Below are positions 54,389-64,000 of a DNA stretch of 64,000 nt, in pieces. The position numbers were made by a program, and so were the translations under genes. Source of the stretch: Gammaproteobacteria bacterium (GTDB lineage Bacteria; Pseudomonadota; Gammaproteobacteria; Chromatiales; Chromatiaceae); assembly GCA_020445405.1 (NCBI GenBank), contig JAGRGQ010000008.1, positions 34,524 through 98,523 on the forward strand, read 5' to 3'. The first letter of the stretch is position 1; each line of letters opens with the position of its first letter. The notes below the pieces were generated by a model. It was not told where the DNA came from. It did not search any database and saw only the letters and a program-made list of their open reading frames with translations.

Positions 54389-56146
54389 ATGTACAAAATC
54401 CCGACTTTCCAATTCCTTGCGCTACGGTTGTCGGCAATTCGCCTGGCGATCCTGGCGGCGCTGTTATGCGCGCCGCTGACCGCTGCCGCCGCGCGCGAGG
54501 CGATCCTGGAGGGGGAGCGGGCGGTACCGACTGAGGCGCAGAACGGTATTGTGGTTACCAGTCACTATCTGGCAACCGACGAAGCGCTGAAGGTGCTGGA
54601 ACAGGGGGGCAACGCCATAGACGCAGCGGTTACTGCGGCGTTTGCGCTGGCGGTGACGCAACCCCGTTCCGGCAATATCGGTGGCGGCGGATTCATGCTC
54701 ATCTCCTCCGGGCGCAAAGACGAGGTGGTTGCCATCGACTATCGTGAAAAAGCCCCGGCACTGGCCAGCCGCGACATGTTTCTTGGTACGGATGGCAACG
54801 TGGACGAGGAGTTGAGCAGGTTCTCGCATAAATCGGCCGGCGTCCCCGGCACCGTGGCCGGTCTGCTGCTGGCGCTGGAGAGGTACGGCAGCATATCGCT
54901 TGCCAGGGCGCTGGAACCGGCAATCAGACTGGCGCAGGATGGATTCATCGTGCCGGCCCGTTTCAGCGACGGCATCAGGCGCGCGGCCGACCGGCTGCAG
55001 CGGCACGCGTCGAGCCGCAAGATCTTCTTCAAGCCCGACGGCAGCGGTTACCAGCCGGGTGAGCTTTTCGTGCAGAAAGAGCTGGCGGCAACGCTGCAGC
55101 GGATTGCGCAGCTGGGGCGCGACGGCTTCTACCAGGGCCGCACCGCAGAGCTGATCGTCGAGGAGATGCAGCGCGGCGGGGGACTGATTTCGCTCGAGGA
55201 TCTCAGCAACTACCAGCCGACGGTTCGCCAGCCGGTGCACGGCAGCTATCGGGGCTACGATATCTACTCGATGGGTCCGCCCAGCTCCGGTGGAACTCAC
55301 ATCGTGCAGATCCTCAATATCCTGGAGGGCTTCCCGATCGGCCGGAGCGGGCACAACTCGGCGCAGACCATCCATCTGATGGCGGAGGCGATGAAGCGTG
55401 CCTACGCCGATCGCGCCGAGTACCTCGGAGATGCCGATTTCGTGCGCGTGCCGATCAACGGATTGACCTCCAAGCGCTACGCGGAGACGCTGCGCGTCGG
55501 CATCGACCGGGAGCGGGCGACCCCGGCGGCAGGCCTGCCGCCGGGTGATCCGGTACCCTATGAAAGCGGCGAGACCACCCACTTTTCCGTGGTGGACAGA
55601 TTCGGTAATGCGGTCTCGAATACCTACACCATCAATTTCAGCTATGGCTCGCATATCGTGGTGGATGGCGCCGGATTTCTGTTGAACAACGAGATGGACG
55701 ACTTCAGCGCCAAGCCGGGCGTGGCCAATGCCTACGGCCTGATCGGCGGGGAGGCCAACAGGATCGAGCCGCACAAGCGTATGCTGAGCTCGATGTCGCC
55801 GACCATCGTCAAACTGGACGGCAGGAATTTCCTGGTCACCGGCAGCCCGGGGGGATCACGCATTATCACCACGACACTGCAGGTGCTGATGAATGTGATC
55901 GACCATCACCTGAATATCCAGTCTGCGGTCAATGCGCCCAGGGTGCATCATCAGTGGCAGCCGGATGAGATCCGGATAGAGGAGGGCATCAGCCCGGATA
56001 CCGTCCGGCTGCTGCAACAGATGGGGCACAGCGTGTCGCGCAAGCCGGCGATGGGCGCCAGTCAGAGTATCCTGGTGGGAAGCGACGGCACGCTCTACGG
56101 CGGTGCGGACCCGCGCAACAGCACCTCCTCGGCGCAGGGCTTCTGA
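54389..56146 (+). CDS. ggt: Gamma-glutamyltransferase
   Basis: The 585-residue protein starts at ATG 54389, behind AGGAG, with a Sec signal peptide (LAALLCAPLTAAAA). The NTN-hydrolase site is GETTHFSVVD, whose Thr396 is the expected autoprocessing nucleophile. Family blocks GGGGFMLISSG, SAGVPGTVAGLLLALERYG, GPPSSGGTHIVQILNILEG and ITFS-like TYTINFSYGSHIV are intact. The enzyme is cleaved into two subunits in the periplasm and transfers or hydrolyses the gamma-glutamyl group of glutathione. The open frame runs further upstream without a signal peptide. It is convergent with the MepK gene. Confidence 0.96.
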   Translation: MYKIPTFQFLALRLSAIRLAILAALLCAPLTAAAAREAILEGERAVPTEAQNGIVVTSHYLATDEALKVLEQGGNAIDAAVTAAFALAVTQPRSGNIGGGGFMLISSGRKDEVVAIDYREKAPALASRDMFLGTDGNVDEELSRFSHKSAGVPGTVAGLLLALERYGSISLARALEPAIRLAQDGFIVPARFSDGIRRAADRLQRHASSRKIFFKPDGSGYQPGELFVQKELAATLQRIAQLGRDGFYQGRTAELIVEEMQRGGGLISLEDLSNYQPTVRQPVHGSYRGYDIYSMGPPSSGGTHIVQILNILEGFPIGRSGHNSAQTIHLMAEAMKRAYADRAEYLGDADFVRVPINGLTSKRYAETLRVGIDRERATPAAGLPPGDPVPYESGETTHFSVVDRFGNAVSNTYTINFSYGSHIVVDGAGFLLNNEMDDFSAKPGVANAYGLIGGEANRIEPHKRMLSSMSPTIVKLDGRNFLVTGSPGGSRIITTTLQVLMNVIDHHLNIQSAVNAPRVHHQWQPDEIRIEEGISPDTVRLLQQMGHSVSRKPAMGASQSILVGSDGTLYGGADPRNSTSSAQGF

Positions 56147-56183
56147 GGCGATCGATTGATTACTGGGGGCGGGAGGTGGCAGC

Positions 56184-56714
56184 CTACCAGGTTCTGAACC
56201 GCCCCGTGTCGAGGTGTACGAAGTCCGATTTAGGATACAGGCCAACCCCCCCGTTTTTCAGTGCGACCGCCGCTTTTCGCAGGTTCCTGCATTCGACGCC
56301 GGTCAGGCGCACATCCACTGCACGCCCCTGCATGTGCAGGCTTTTTTTCGCCACACCGCTGCTTCTGCTGCGCAGTTTCGCATTGGTGGCGGGAGAGCGG
56401 TAACCGGATATCACCTGGTAGACGCCGTTGCTGTCCGTCATCCGCCGCAGCGCGAAAAGCTGGTCGAGCAGCAGTGGATCTATGGTTTCTATATCGCCGG
56501 TTCTAAAATCCCGCAGATGCCTGTCGATATCTGCCAGTGATTCCGGCAGATAATCACGGCCGTCATGATAGACCACCGAGAGTTTTTCACCGGTATGGGT
56601 ATGATAGAAAGAGAGTTTGCGTTCACTGGTGGGCGTAGCGCCCGCAAGCCGCGAGAGGGGTAGCAGAGGCGCCAGCAAGGCGCCTTTCAATATCACTCGT
56701 CTGGTCTTATTCAT
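56184..56714 (-). CDS. mepK: MepK/YcbK-like peptidoglycan endopeptidase (DUF882), Tat-exported
   Basis: The 176-residue protein begins with a twin-arginine signal (NKTRRVILKGALLAPLLPL). It carries the peptidase M15-like zinc motifs: ISGYRSPATNAKLRSRSSGV, HMQGRAVDV (His-x6-Asp) and FVHLDTGR. MepK cleaves meso-Dap crosslinks of peptidoglycan, removing 3-3 links made by L,D-transpeptidases. It lies divergently from an LdtD-type transpeptidase gene, with 77 bases between the starts, in line with their joint occurrence in E. coli. The start is ATG 56714. Confidence 0.9.
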   Translation of the reverse strand: MNKTRRVILKGALLAPLLPLSRLAGATPTSERKLSFYHTHTGEKLSVVYHDGRDYLPESLADIDRHLRDFRTGDIETIDPLLLDQLFALRRMTDSNGVYQVISGYRSPATNAKLRSRSSGVAKKSLHMQGRAVDVRLTGVECRNLRKAAVALKNGGVGLYPKSDFVHLDTGRFRTW

Positions 56715-56791
56715 ATCGCCAAATTTTAATTTCAGGCCAAAAACCTGGAAAATATATCAGCTCAGGTAGGGAAATTACAGTTAACAGGTTC

Positions 56792-58588
56792 ATGCATCGG
56801 ATATTTTCCAGAAAATCTTTAGCCATCGTGCTGCTTTGCAGTCTCATATGGACACCAGCTGCTGTCGCTGTCGTTGCCAGGGACGAGCAACAGAACCGTC
56901 TGTGCGGCCGGATAGAGGTGTTGTCCGGGACCGGGCAGATAAACATCCAGGGAGAGCTGGTCACGGCGGGTTCGCTGATACCTGAACTGTACCGCAGGAA
57001 TGGTTATGACCTGATCTGGCGGCGTGAACGGAATATGAGTGACCTGCTGGAGATGATCCAGTCCAGCCTGGAGGAGGGGCTTACACCGGCGGATTACCAC
57101 CAGGCTGCACTGATCCGCATGCTGCAGCGCTATCAGGCGGGCGCCGTGAGCGGCTGCGAACGCGCGGACCTGGATCTGCTGCTGACGGATGCGCTGCTGC
57201 GTCTGGGATACCACCTGCTCTACGGGAAGGTAAACCCGAGAAATCTGGATCCCGACTGGAATCTCAAGCGGGAGATCTATGACAGGGATCCGGTCGAATT
57301 GATGCAGAGCGCAATCGAATCGGTCTCGCTGAGGGGCTTTCTGCAGCAGTTCACACCGGTGCTGCCGCTCTATAGCGAAATGAAGCGGGTGCTGGCGGAT
57401 TACCGCGCCATCGCGGCCCACGGGGGGTGGCCGCGAATACCCCCGGGGCCCACCCTCAGGCCGGGTGATCGCGATTCGAGAGTGATGCTGATCCGCCGGT
57501 TCCTCAGCATCAGCGGTGATCTGGAGGAGCGGTCGGTTACGGATCAGCAGCTCTACGACCGCGCGCTCGAACAGGCGGTCGTCCGCTTTCAGAAGCGCCA
57601 CGCACTGGAGATGGATGGCGCGATCGGCCGCAGGACCCTGGCGGCCATGAATGTGCCGGTCGCTGCCCGCATCGACCAGATCCGCGTGAACATGGAGCGG
57701 TCGCGCTGGGTTTTCAGGGACGTCCCCGACGAATTTCTGATGATCGACATCGCGGGCTTCCAGGCCGCCCTGTACCGGAGCAGGAAGCCGGTCTGGGAGG
57801 CGGCGGTCCAGGTCGGTACGCCGTTCCGGAAAACGCCGGTATTCCAGGGGTTGTTGGAATATCTGGTTTTCAATCCCACCTGGACGGTACCGCCAACCAT
57901 CTTTGAACAGGATATTTTGCCCATTTTAAAGAAAGATCCGGGTTATCTGCAGGAAAAAAACATGCGGGTCATCGACGCTCAGGGCAACAGCGTGGATGTG
58001 TCGACCATCGACTGGCAGCGGGTAAGCCATCGCGATTTCCCTTTCCTGCTCCGCCAGGATCCGGGTCCGCACAATGCGTTGGGCAGAATCAAGTTTATGT
58101 TTCCCAACAAGCATTCGGTGTATCTGCACGATACCCCCAACCAGTCGGGCTTCAGGCAGCGCAAGCGCACCTTCAGCTCCGGCTGTATCCGGGTGGAAAG
58201 ACCGCTCGAGCTGGCCGAACTGCTGCTGAACGATCCACTGAACTGGTCGCGGGAGATGATCGAGCAGGCGATAGCGACAGCGGAAACCCGGACCGTGCGG
58301 CTGAACAAGAGGATACCGGTGCTGCTGCTCTACTGGACGGTTGGCGCCGATGACGCGAATTTCTATTTCAAGCCGGACGTCTATCAGCGCGACGGAGAGG
58401 TGCTGAATGCGCTGAATGGTGAATTCAGATTCGATCCGCCGGACAATATGCCCGCCTGGTACCACTATGGCCTGCTGCCGGCACAGGAGGGGGATATCGG
58501 CGACAAACGCGAATCGTCCGGTGTGAGGGGTTCGCCCGGTACAGCGCGTTCCGAGCGCGCAGAGGAGCGTCTCCGCACCGACAGATAG
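56792..58588 (+). CDS. ldtD: L,D-transpeptidase, YcbB/LdtD type
   Basis: The 598-residue protein has a signal-anchor start (SLAIVLLCSLIWTPAAVAVV) and a substrate-binding N-domain. A peptidoglycan-binding domain 1 follows (near 225-285, YDRALEQAVVRFQKRHALEM). The YkuD catalytic domain carries the site YLHDTPNQSGFRQRKRTFSS before GCIRV, with Cys465 as nucleophile. It makes 3-3 crosslinks or attaches proteins to meso-Dap. The MepK-like endopeptidase gene lies divergently, 77 bases upstream, so synthesis and cleavage of the same bond are encoded side by side. The C-terminal tail of about 25 residues is polar and variable. Confidence 0.94.
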   Translation: MHRIFSRKSLAIVLLCSLIWTPAAVAVVARDEQQNRLCGRIEVLSGTGQINIQGELVTAGSLIPELYRRNGYDLIWRRERNMSDLLEMIQSSLEEGLTPADYHQAALIRMLQRYQAGAVSGCERADLDLLLTDALLRLGYHLLYGKVNPRNLDPDWNLKREIYDRDPVELMQSAIESVSLRGFLQQFTPVLPLYSEMKRVLADYRAIAAHGGWPRIPPGPTLRPGDRDSRVMLIRRFLSISGDLEERSVTDQQLYDRALEQAVVRFQKRHALEMDGAIGRRTLAAMNVPVAARIDQIRVNMERSRWVFRDVPDEFLMIDIAGFQAALYRSRKPVWEAAVQVGTPFRKTPVFQGLLEYLVFNPTWTVPPTIFEQDILPILKKDPGYLQEKNMRVIDAQGNSVDVSTIDWQRVSHRDFPFLLRQDPGPHNALGRIKFMFPNKHSVYLHDTPNQSGFRQRKRTFSSGCIRVERPLELAELLLNDPLNWSREMIEQAIATAETRTVRLNKRIPVLLLYWTVGADDANFYFKPDVYQRDGEVLNALNGEFRFDPPDNMPAWYHYGLLPAQEGDIGDKRESSGVRGSPGTARSERAEERLRTDR

Positions 58589-58720
58589 CGTCTCCTTCCG
58601 GGGCGGATTTTCTCTAACGCCTCGCCATGCCGGCACCGGCCGGGCGATGGAATATGCCGTTTGGGCCGAAACTGGATGGGCGCGATTACCGGCTGATACT
58701 GTCCACTATTCTTACAGTTG

Positions 58721-58751
58721 CCGGTCCCGGGATTTTTCATCCCGGGACCGG
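58721..58751. terminator. Perfect 13-bp hairpin after ldtD
   Basis: CCGGTCCCGGGAT and ATCCCGGGACCGG form a perfect 13-bp stem around TTTTC, about 130 bases past the ldtD stop and 40 bases upstream of the sigma-54 promoter. No T-run follows. It may end the ldtD transcript or act in the control region of the PEP-CTERM-type gene. Confidence 0.45.
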
Positions 58752-58790
58752 ATTGCGCAACGCACTGATTTCGCGTGCATAATATTTTTA

Positions 58791-58807
58791 TGGTGTAATT
58801 ATTGCTT
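58791..58807 (+). promoter_or_regulatory. Sigma-54 (-24/-12) promoter of the PEP-CTERM-type gene
   Basis: TGGTGTAATTATTGCTT has the invariant GG (58792-58793) and GC (58804-58805) exactly ten bases apart, and it matches TGGCAC-N5-TTGCTT closely. An AT-rich region flanks it, and the GTG start lies about 75 bases downstream of the expected start site. PEP-CTERM genes in some bacteria are known to be controlled by sigma-54 with the PrsK/PrsR system. Confidence 0.6.
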
Positions 58808-58889
58808 GATAAAATTCGGTTAAATAACTAATTATAATTTAAACCTCAGGCCGTCACTGAGGTGTCGTTCAACCCAGGGGAGCACTGAA

Positions 58890-59735
58890 GTGTCCAGGCA
58901 GAAAACCGTAATCTGTTGCTTCGCCGCCATCTGCTGGATGGCTTCCGCTGCTCCGGTTCTGGCCGGGTCGATTTCCGACTTTTTCAATTGGACGCAGGTG
59001 CAGGATCCCCCGCATGCCGGCATGACGGGCGGCGTCGACACCGCCCTCCAGGTTACGCTCACCGCAACCGGCGCGGTGCCGGCGGCCACGGACATCGGCT
59101 ACCAGAGCGTCAATGGTGTTGATGTGGCGGGTTCCACCGCCGGCAACTACTTTTCGCCTGCCCAGGACTTCCAGATCGCGGTTGACTTTAATGTGAGTAC
59201 GCTGAGTTCGGTGGGATTCGCCGCGATCGGCTTCGGCATCGGCGAGGACGGTGCCGGTATGAATTCGGCCGGTCCTCTGTTGGCTATTGCAAATGGCACT
59301 GCCTTCGGTTTTCTCGGCGGCGCCCGCACCAACGACGTCTCCCAGGTGTAATCACTGGCGGGTCTCGTCCCCACCAACAGCGGCCGCTTTTTCCTGAGCT
59401 ACTACAGTGCCTCCGGCGATATCGTCTACGGCGTCAATACGACGCCGGGCAGCAGCGCTCCCAGCCATACGGGTACGTTCAGCGCGCTGCAGCAGGGTTG
59501 GAACGGCGATGACCTGCTCGCCTCTTTCTTTCTGCGAAGCGACGAATTTATTCTGCCGCCGTTGTTCAACTATCCAGCGTTGAGTTCCGGTGAGATCAGC
59601 GCGGTATTCAGCAACTTCACGGTGCTTGCGGGGACCCCGGTTTCGATCGTGCCGTTGCCGGCCGCGGTCTGGCTGTTCGGCGCCGCGCTGGGCGGGCTGC
59701 TGGGGTTCAGGGGCCGGCGCCGGGCCGCTGAATAG
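58890..59735 (+). pseudogene. PEP-CTERM-type exported protein interrupted by an in-frame stop
   Basis: The GTG start has AGGGGAG eight bases before it, followed by a signal peptide (AAICWMASAAPVLAG) and a beta-rich domain. The frame meets TAA at 59349-59351 after 153 codons. It then continues open in the same frame for 127 codons of clearly coding sequence, ending in the sorting signal VPLPAAVWLFG, a Gly/Leu-rich helix and FRGRRRAAE, with TAG at 59733-59735. The tail is the exosortase 'VPLPAAxWLFGSGLLGL' variant, here LFGAALGGLLG. One base change would restore a protein of about 281 residues. Either the gene is inactivated or the base is a sequencing error. It is probably a surface or matrix protein. 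Confidence 0.8.
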
Positions 59736-59866
59736 TCGCTTTGGAAGGCCGCGCACCGGGACGGTTTGGCGTCGACCCCGCGTGTTGGGGGTGTGTTGCA
59801 GGCAGCTTGATTCCCGCGCTGTAAAAGGGCTTGCACAACGCTCGCCCGCATCCCGCTGAAACGTGA

Positions 59867-60301
59867 TTATTGCTGGATCGATTGAAGGAACTCCACCAGC
59901 CGCGCGATGCGCGCCTGTACGACCTGCTCCGCGCCGCTGTCGCCATAGCGGATTGCATGCGCCAGCAGATAGCGGATACCCCATACGGGCATGTCCCGCT
60001 CCCCATGCGCATAAAAACTCTCCCGGCCGTCGATCATGCTGTAGACGCGGTTCTGCGGGAACTCACCGCCGTTGCGCTTCGACAACGTCGTCAGGTCGCC
60101 GGGACGCACGGTCAGAATCGCAGCCAGGCTCCCGTCCCCACTGCCTGCCGCTCCATGACAGGAGGCACAGGAGATGCGATACTCATCCGCGCCCGTATTC
60201 ATCTGCTGCGCAATGGCCGGACCGATAGTGCAGAACAGACCGGTCAGCAGTAACCAGCCGGAAACTGCCAGTATTGCGCGACGTGCGATGGGTCCGGACA
60301 T
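59867..60301 (-). CDS. Exported monohaem cytochrome c
   Basis: The 144-residue product begins at ATG 60301, with AGGAG six bases before it. A signal peptide (ILAVSGWLLLTGLFCTIGPA) is followed by the haem site CASCH (C45, C48, H49) in YRISCASCHGAAGSGDG. The Met ligand is probably the one in RDMPVWG. The YSMIDGRESFYAHGERDMPV block resembles small cytochromes of c-type oxidase or sulfur systems. The C-terminal helix is LVEFLQSIQQ. It is an isolated gene, convergent with the interrupted PEP-CTERM-type gene. Confidence 0.92.
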   Translation of the reverse strand: MSGPIARRAILAVSGWLLLTGLFCTIGPAIAQQMNTGADEYRISCASCHGAAGSGDGSLAAILTVRPGDLTTLSKRNGGEFPQNRVYSMIDGRESFYAHGERDMPVWGIRYLLAHAIRYGDSGAEQVVQARIARLVEFLQSIQQ

Positions 60302-60554
60302 CAACTCTCCTGGGGCGTTGTCCAATCACGATGCACCGGCCTCTCGGCACCCCATGAAAAATGCCGGGCCAGGTCAGTATACCAAAACTGCCCGCTGCAA
60401 CGGGCGAACCTTTGCAGAACAGACCCTTGCCGGTACAGTCCGCCGCCGGTTATCAGCCCGTTTTCACTTCAGGCGTTTTCTGGCCTGTGACCGCACCAGG
60501 TGTCAAAATGGCGCCTGGCAGACGCCTGTCTGATCCGTTGGTGGAGAGCTGTCC

Positions 60555-60917
60555 ATGAAAAAAATACGCTGGAACAAACGTTACCTCACCGGAGACTCAG
60601 GGCTGGACGACCGCAACCTGGCATTGGTGGCGCTGCTCTCGTCTCTCCAGGATGAGTTGCGCAGCAAGGAACACTGCCAGGAGATTAACGAACTCACCGC
60701 CCGGCTGACGGATCTGGTCCAGCAGAGGCTCTCCGGGGATCCCCGGCGCAGCGCCGAATCCGAGGCGACCATTCGAAATCTGTTGCAGCACGAATATCCA
60801 CTGGCGGCAGTCAGCACACCGGCCTGCCGGAAGTGCGGACTGTGCGAGCTTGAAGCGGAGCGGATAGCGGCATGGCTCTCCCCGGAAAGTGAGAAGCGGC
60901 AACGCGCTCCGACCTGA
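60555..60917 (+). CDS. Hemerythrin-derived protein with lost ligand and Cys motif
   Basis: The 120-residue protein begins like a bacteriohemerythrin (IRWNKRYLTGDSGLDDRNLA), but Asn21 stands where the first ligand His of the I-D-x-x-H motif belongs. The later HF-x-x-EE and H-x(3)-H blocks are also missing. Instead the C-terminal part has CRKCGLCELEAERIAAWLSP, a CxxCxxC cluster. Diiron O2 binding is therefore unlikely, and a different metal or redox role is possible. The ATG follows GGAGAG. It is unlike the intact bacteriohemerythrin at 46139-46570. The hemerythrin origin is inferred from the N-terminus only. Confidence 0.65.
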   Translation: MKKIRWNKRYLTGDSGLDDRNLALVALLSSLQDELRSKEHCQEINELTARLTDLVQQRLSGDPRRSAESEATIRNLLQHEYPLAAVSTPACRKCGLCELEAERIAAWLSPESEKRQRAPT

Positions 60918-60925
60918 AGCCGGCG

Positions 60926-60983
60926 CCTGTCAGACATGCATTTCGCAGCAACGCGGTTTGTAGGGATCGGGGTAAAGATTCCG
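60926..60983 (+). repeat. Repeat family copy E (degenerate end)
   Basis: CAGACATGCATTTCGCAGCA followed by ACGCGGTTTGTAGGGATCGG and GGTAAAGATTCCGG aligns with copy D (CAGGCATGCATTTCG and on). It fills the spacer before the RND pump gene and ends close to its 3' end. Confidence 0.5.
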
Positions 60984-61030
60984 GTCTCTGTCTTGTGCGG
61001 CAGAACTTTCGCAGCGGATAAAAGCGGCCA

Positions 61031-64000
<2,970 letters not shown>

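Noticed and set aside
54464..55774. 436-codon frame antisense to ggt
   Set aside because: Low-complexity His/Arg/Gln-rich translation without domain; ggt is complete on the plus strand.

Overview
The window is 64 kb of a GC-rich (visibly above half G+C) bacterial chromosome, most likely from a gammaproteobacterium. Supporting signs are an LdtD/MepK-type peptidoglycan pair, a Trk-type potassium channel subunit, a gammaproteobacterial-style 'VPLPAAVWLFG' exosortase sorting tail, modABC, independent phosphoglycerate mutase and an HAE-type RND pump. No rRNA, tRNA or CRISPR array was seen, so the genus cannot be fixed. An environmental, possibly sulfur-oxidising or microaerobic lifestyle is only an inference, from hemerythrins, small cytochromes c and c-di-GMP proteins.

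Layout. 0-9 kb: two coupled dynamin/Era-like membrane GTPases (the first cut by the left edge), a leucine-rich-repeat lipoprotein, TrkH, an unknown membrane protein, a HIT protein and an SLC13 permease with RCK_C domains. 9-16.3 kb: a REP-like palindrome cluster, a hipBA toxin-antitoxin pair behind a clear palindromic operator, then a SbcD-like nuclease overlapping a large SMC-like ATPase (YhaO/YhaN type). 16.3-21.3 kb: a small unknown gene, a 271-bp inverted-repeat element, a YcgR-like PilZ protein, malonyl-CoA decarboxylase and GlgC. 21.5-29.6 kb: an accessory stretch of small exported proteins (Lys/Ala-rich peptide, lectin-like protein, His/Cys-rich protein, DsbA-like oxidoreductase, Met-rich decapeptide-repeat protein, TPR protein, HMA-like protein, cytochrome c, TlpA-like thioredoxin, DUF302). 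It has long gene-poor spacers and scattered copies of the same repeat end, and it may serve periplasmic metal and redox handling.

29.8-38.3 kb: an N-formylglutamate-amidohydrolase/QEGLA fusion, several very small genes (two of them below 60 codons), the modABC molybdate transporter and a cyclopropane-fatty-acid synthase. 38.5-43.9 kb is one 1820-residue gene that joins two alpha/beta-hydrolase (lipase-like) domains, a leucine-aminopeptidase-N-like region, a CHAT caspase-like protease domain with an intact His/Cys pair, and a helical TRAFs-binding/TPR-like tail. It is the best candidate here for an undescribed, possibly defensive or stress-triggered, effector.

44-64 kb: ketopantoate reductase, a small zinc ribbon, a 2Fe-2S ferredoxin, a GGDEF/EAL enzyme overlapping a bacteriohemerythrin, a divergent HupE/UreJ-like and DUF4198 pair, gpmI, gamma-glutamyltransferase, the divergent MepK and LdtD genes, a PEP-CTERM-type exported protein gene that is interrupted by an in-frame stop and preceded by a sigma-54 promoter, a cytochrome c, a hemerythrin-like protein that lost its first histidine, and an RND pump running off the right edge. 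At least five copies of one dispersed repeat (around 16.8, 18.2, 24.8, 29.1 and 60.9 kb) link the gene-poor spacers.
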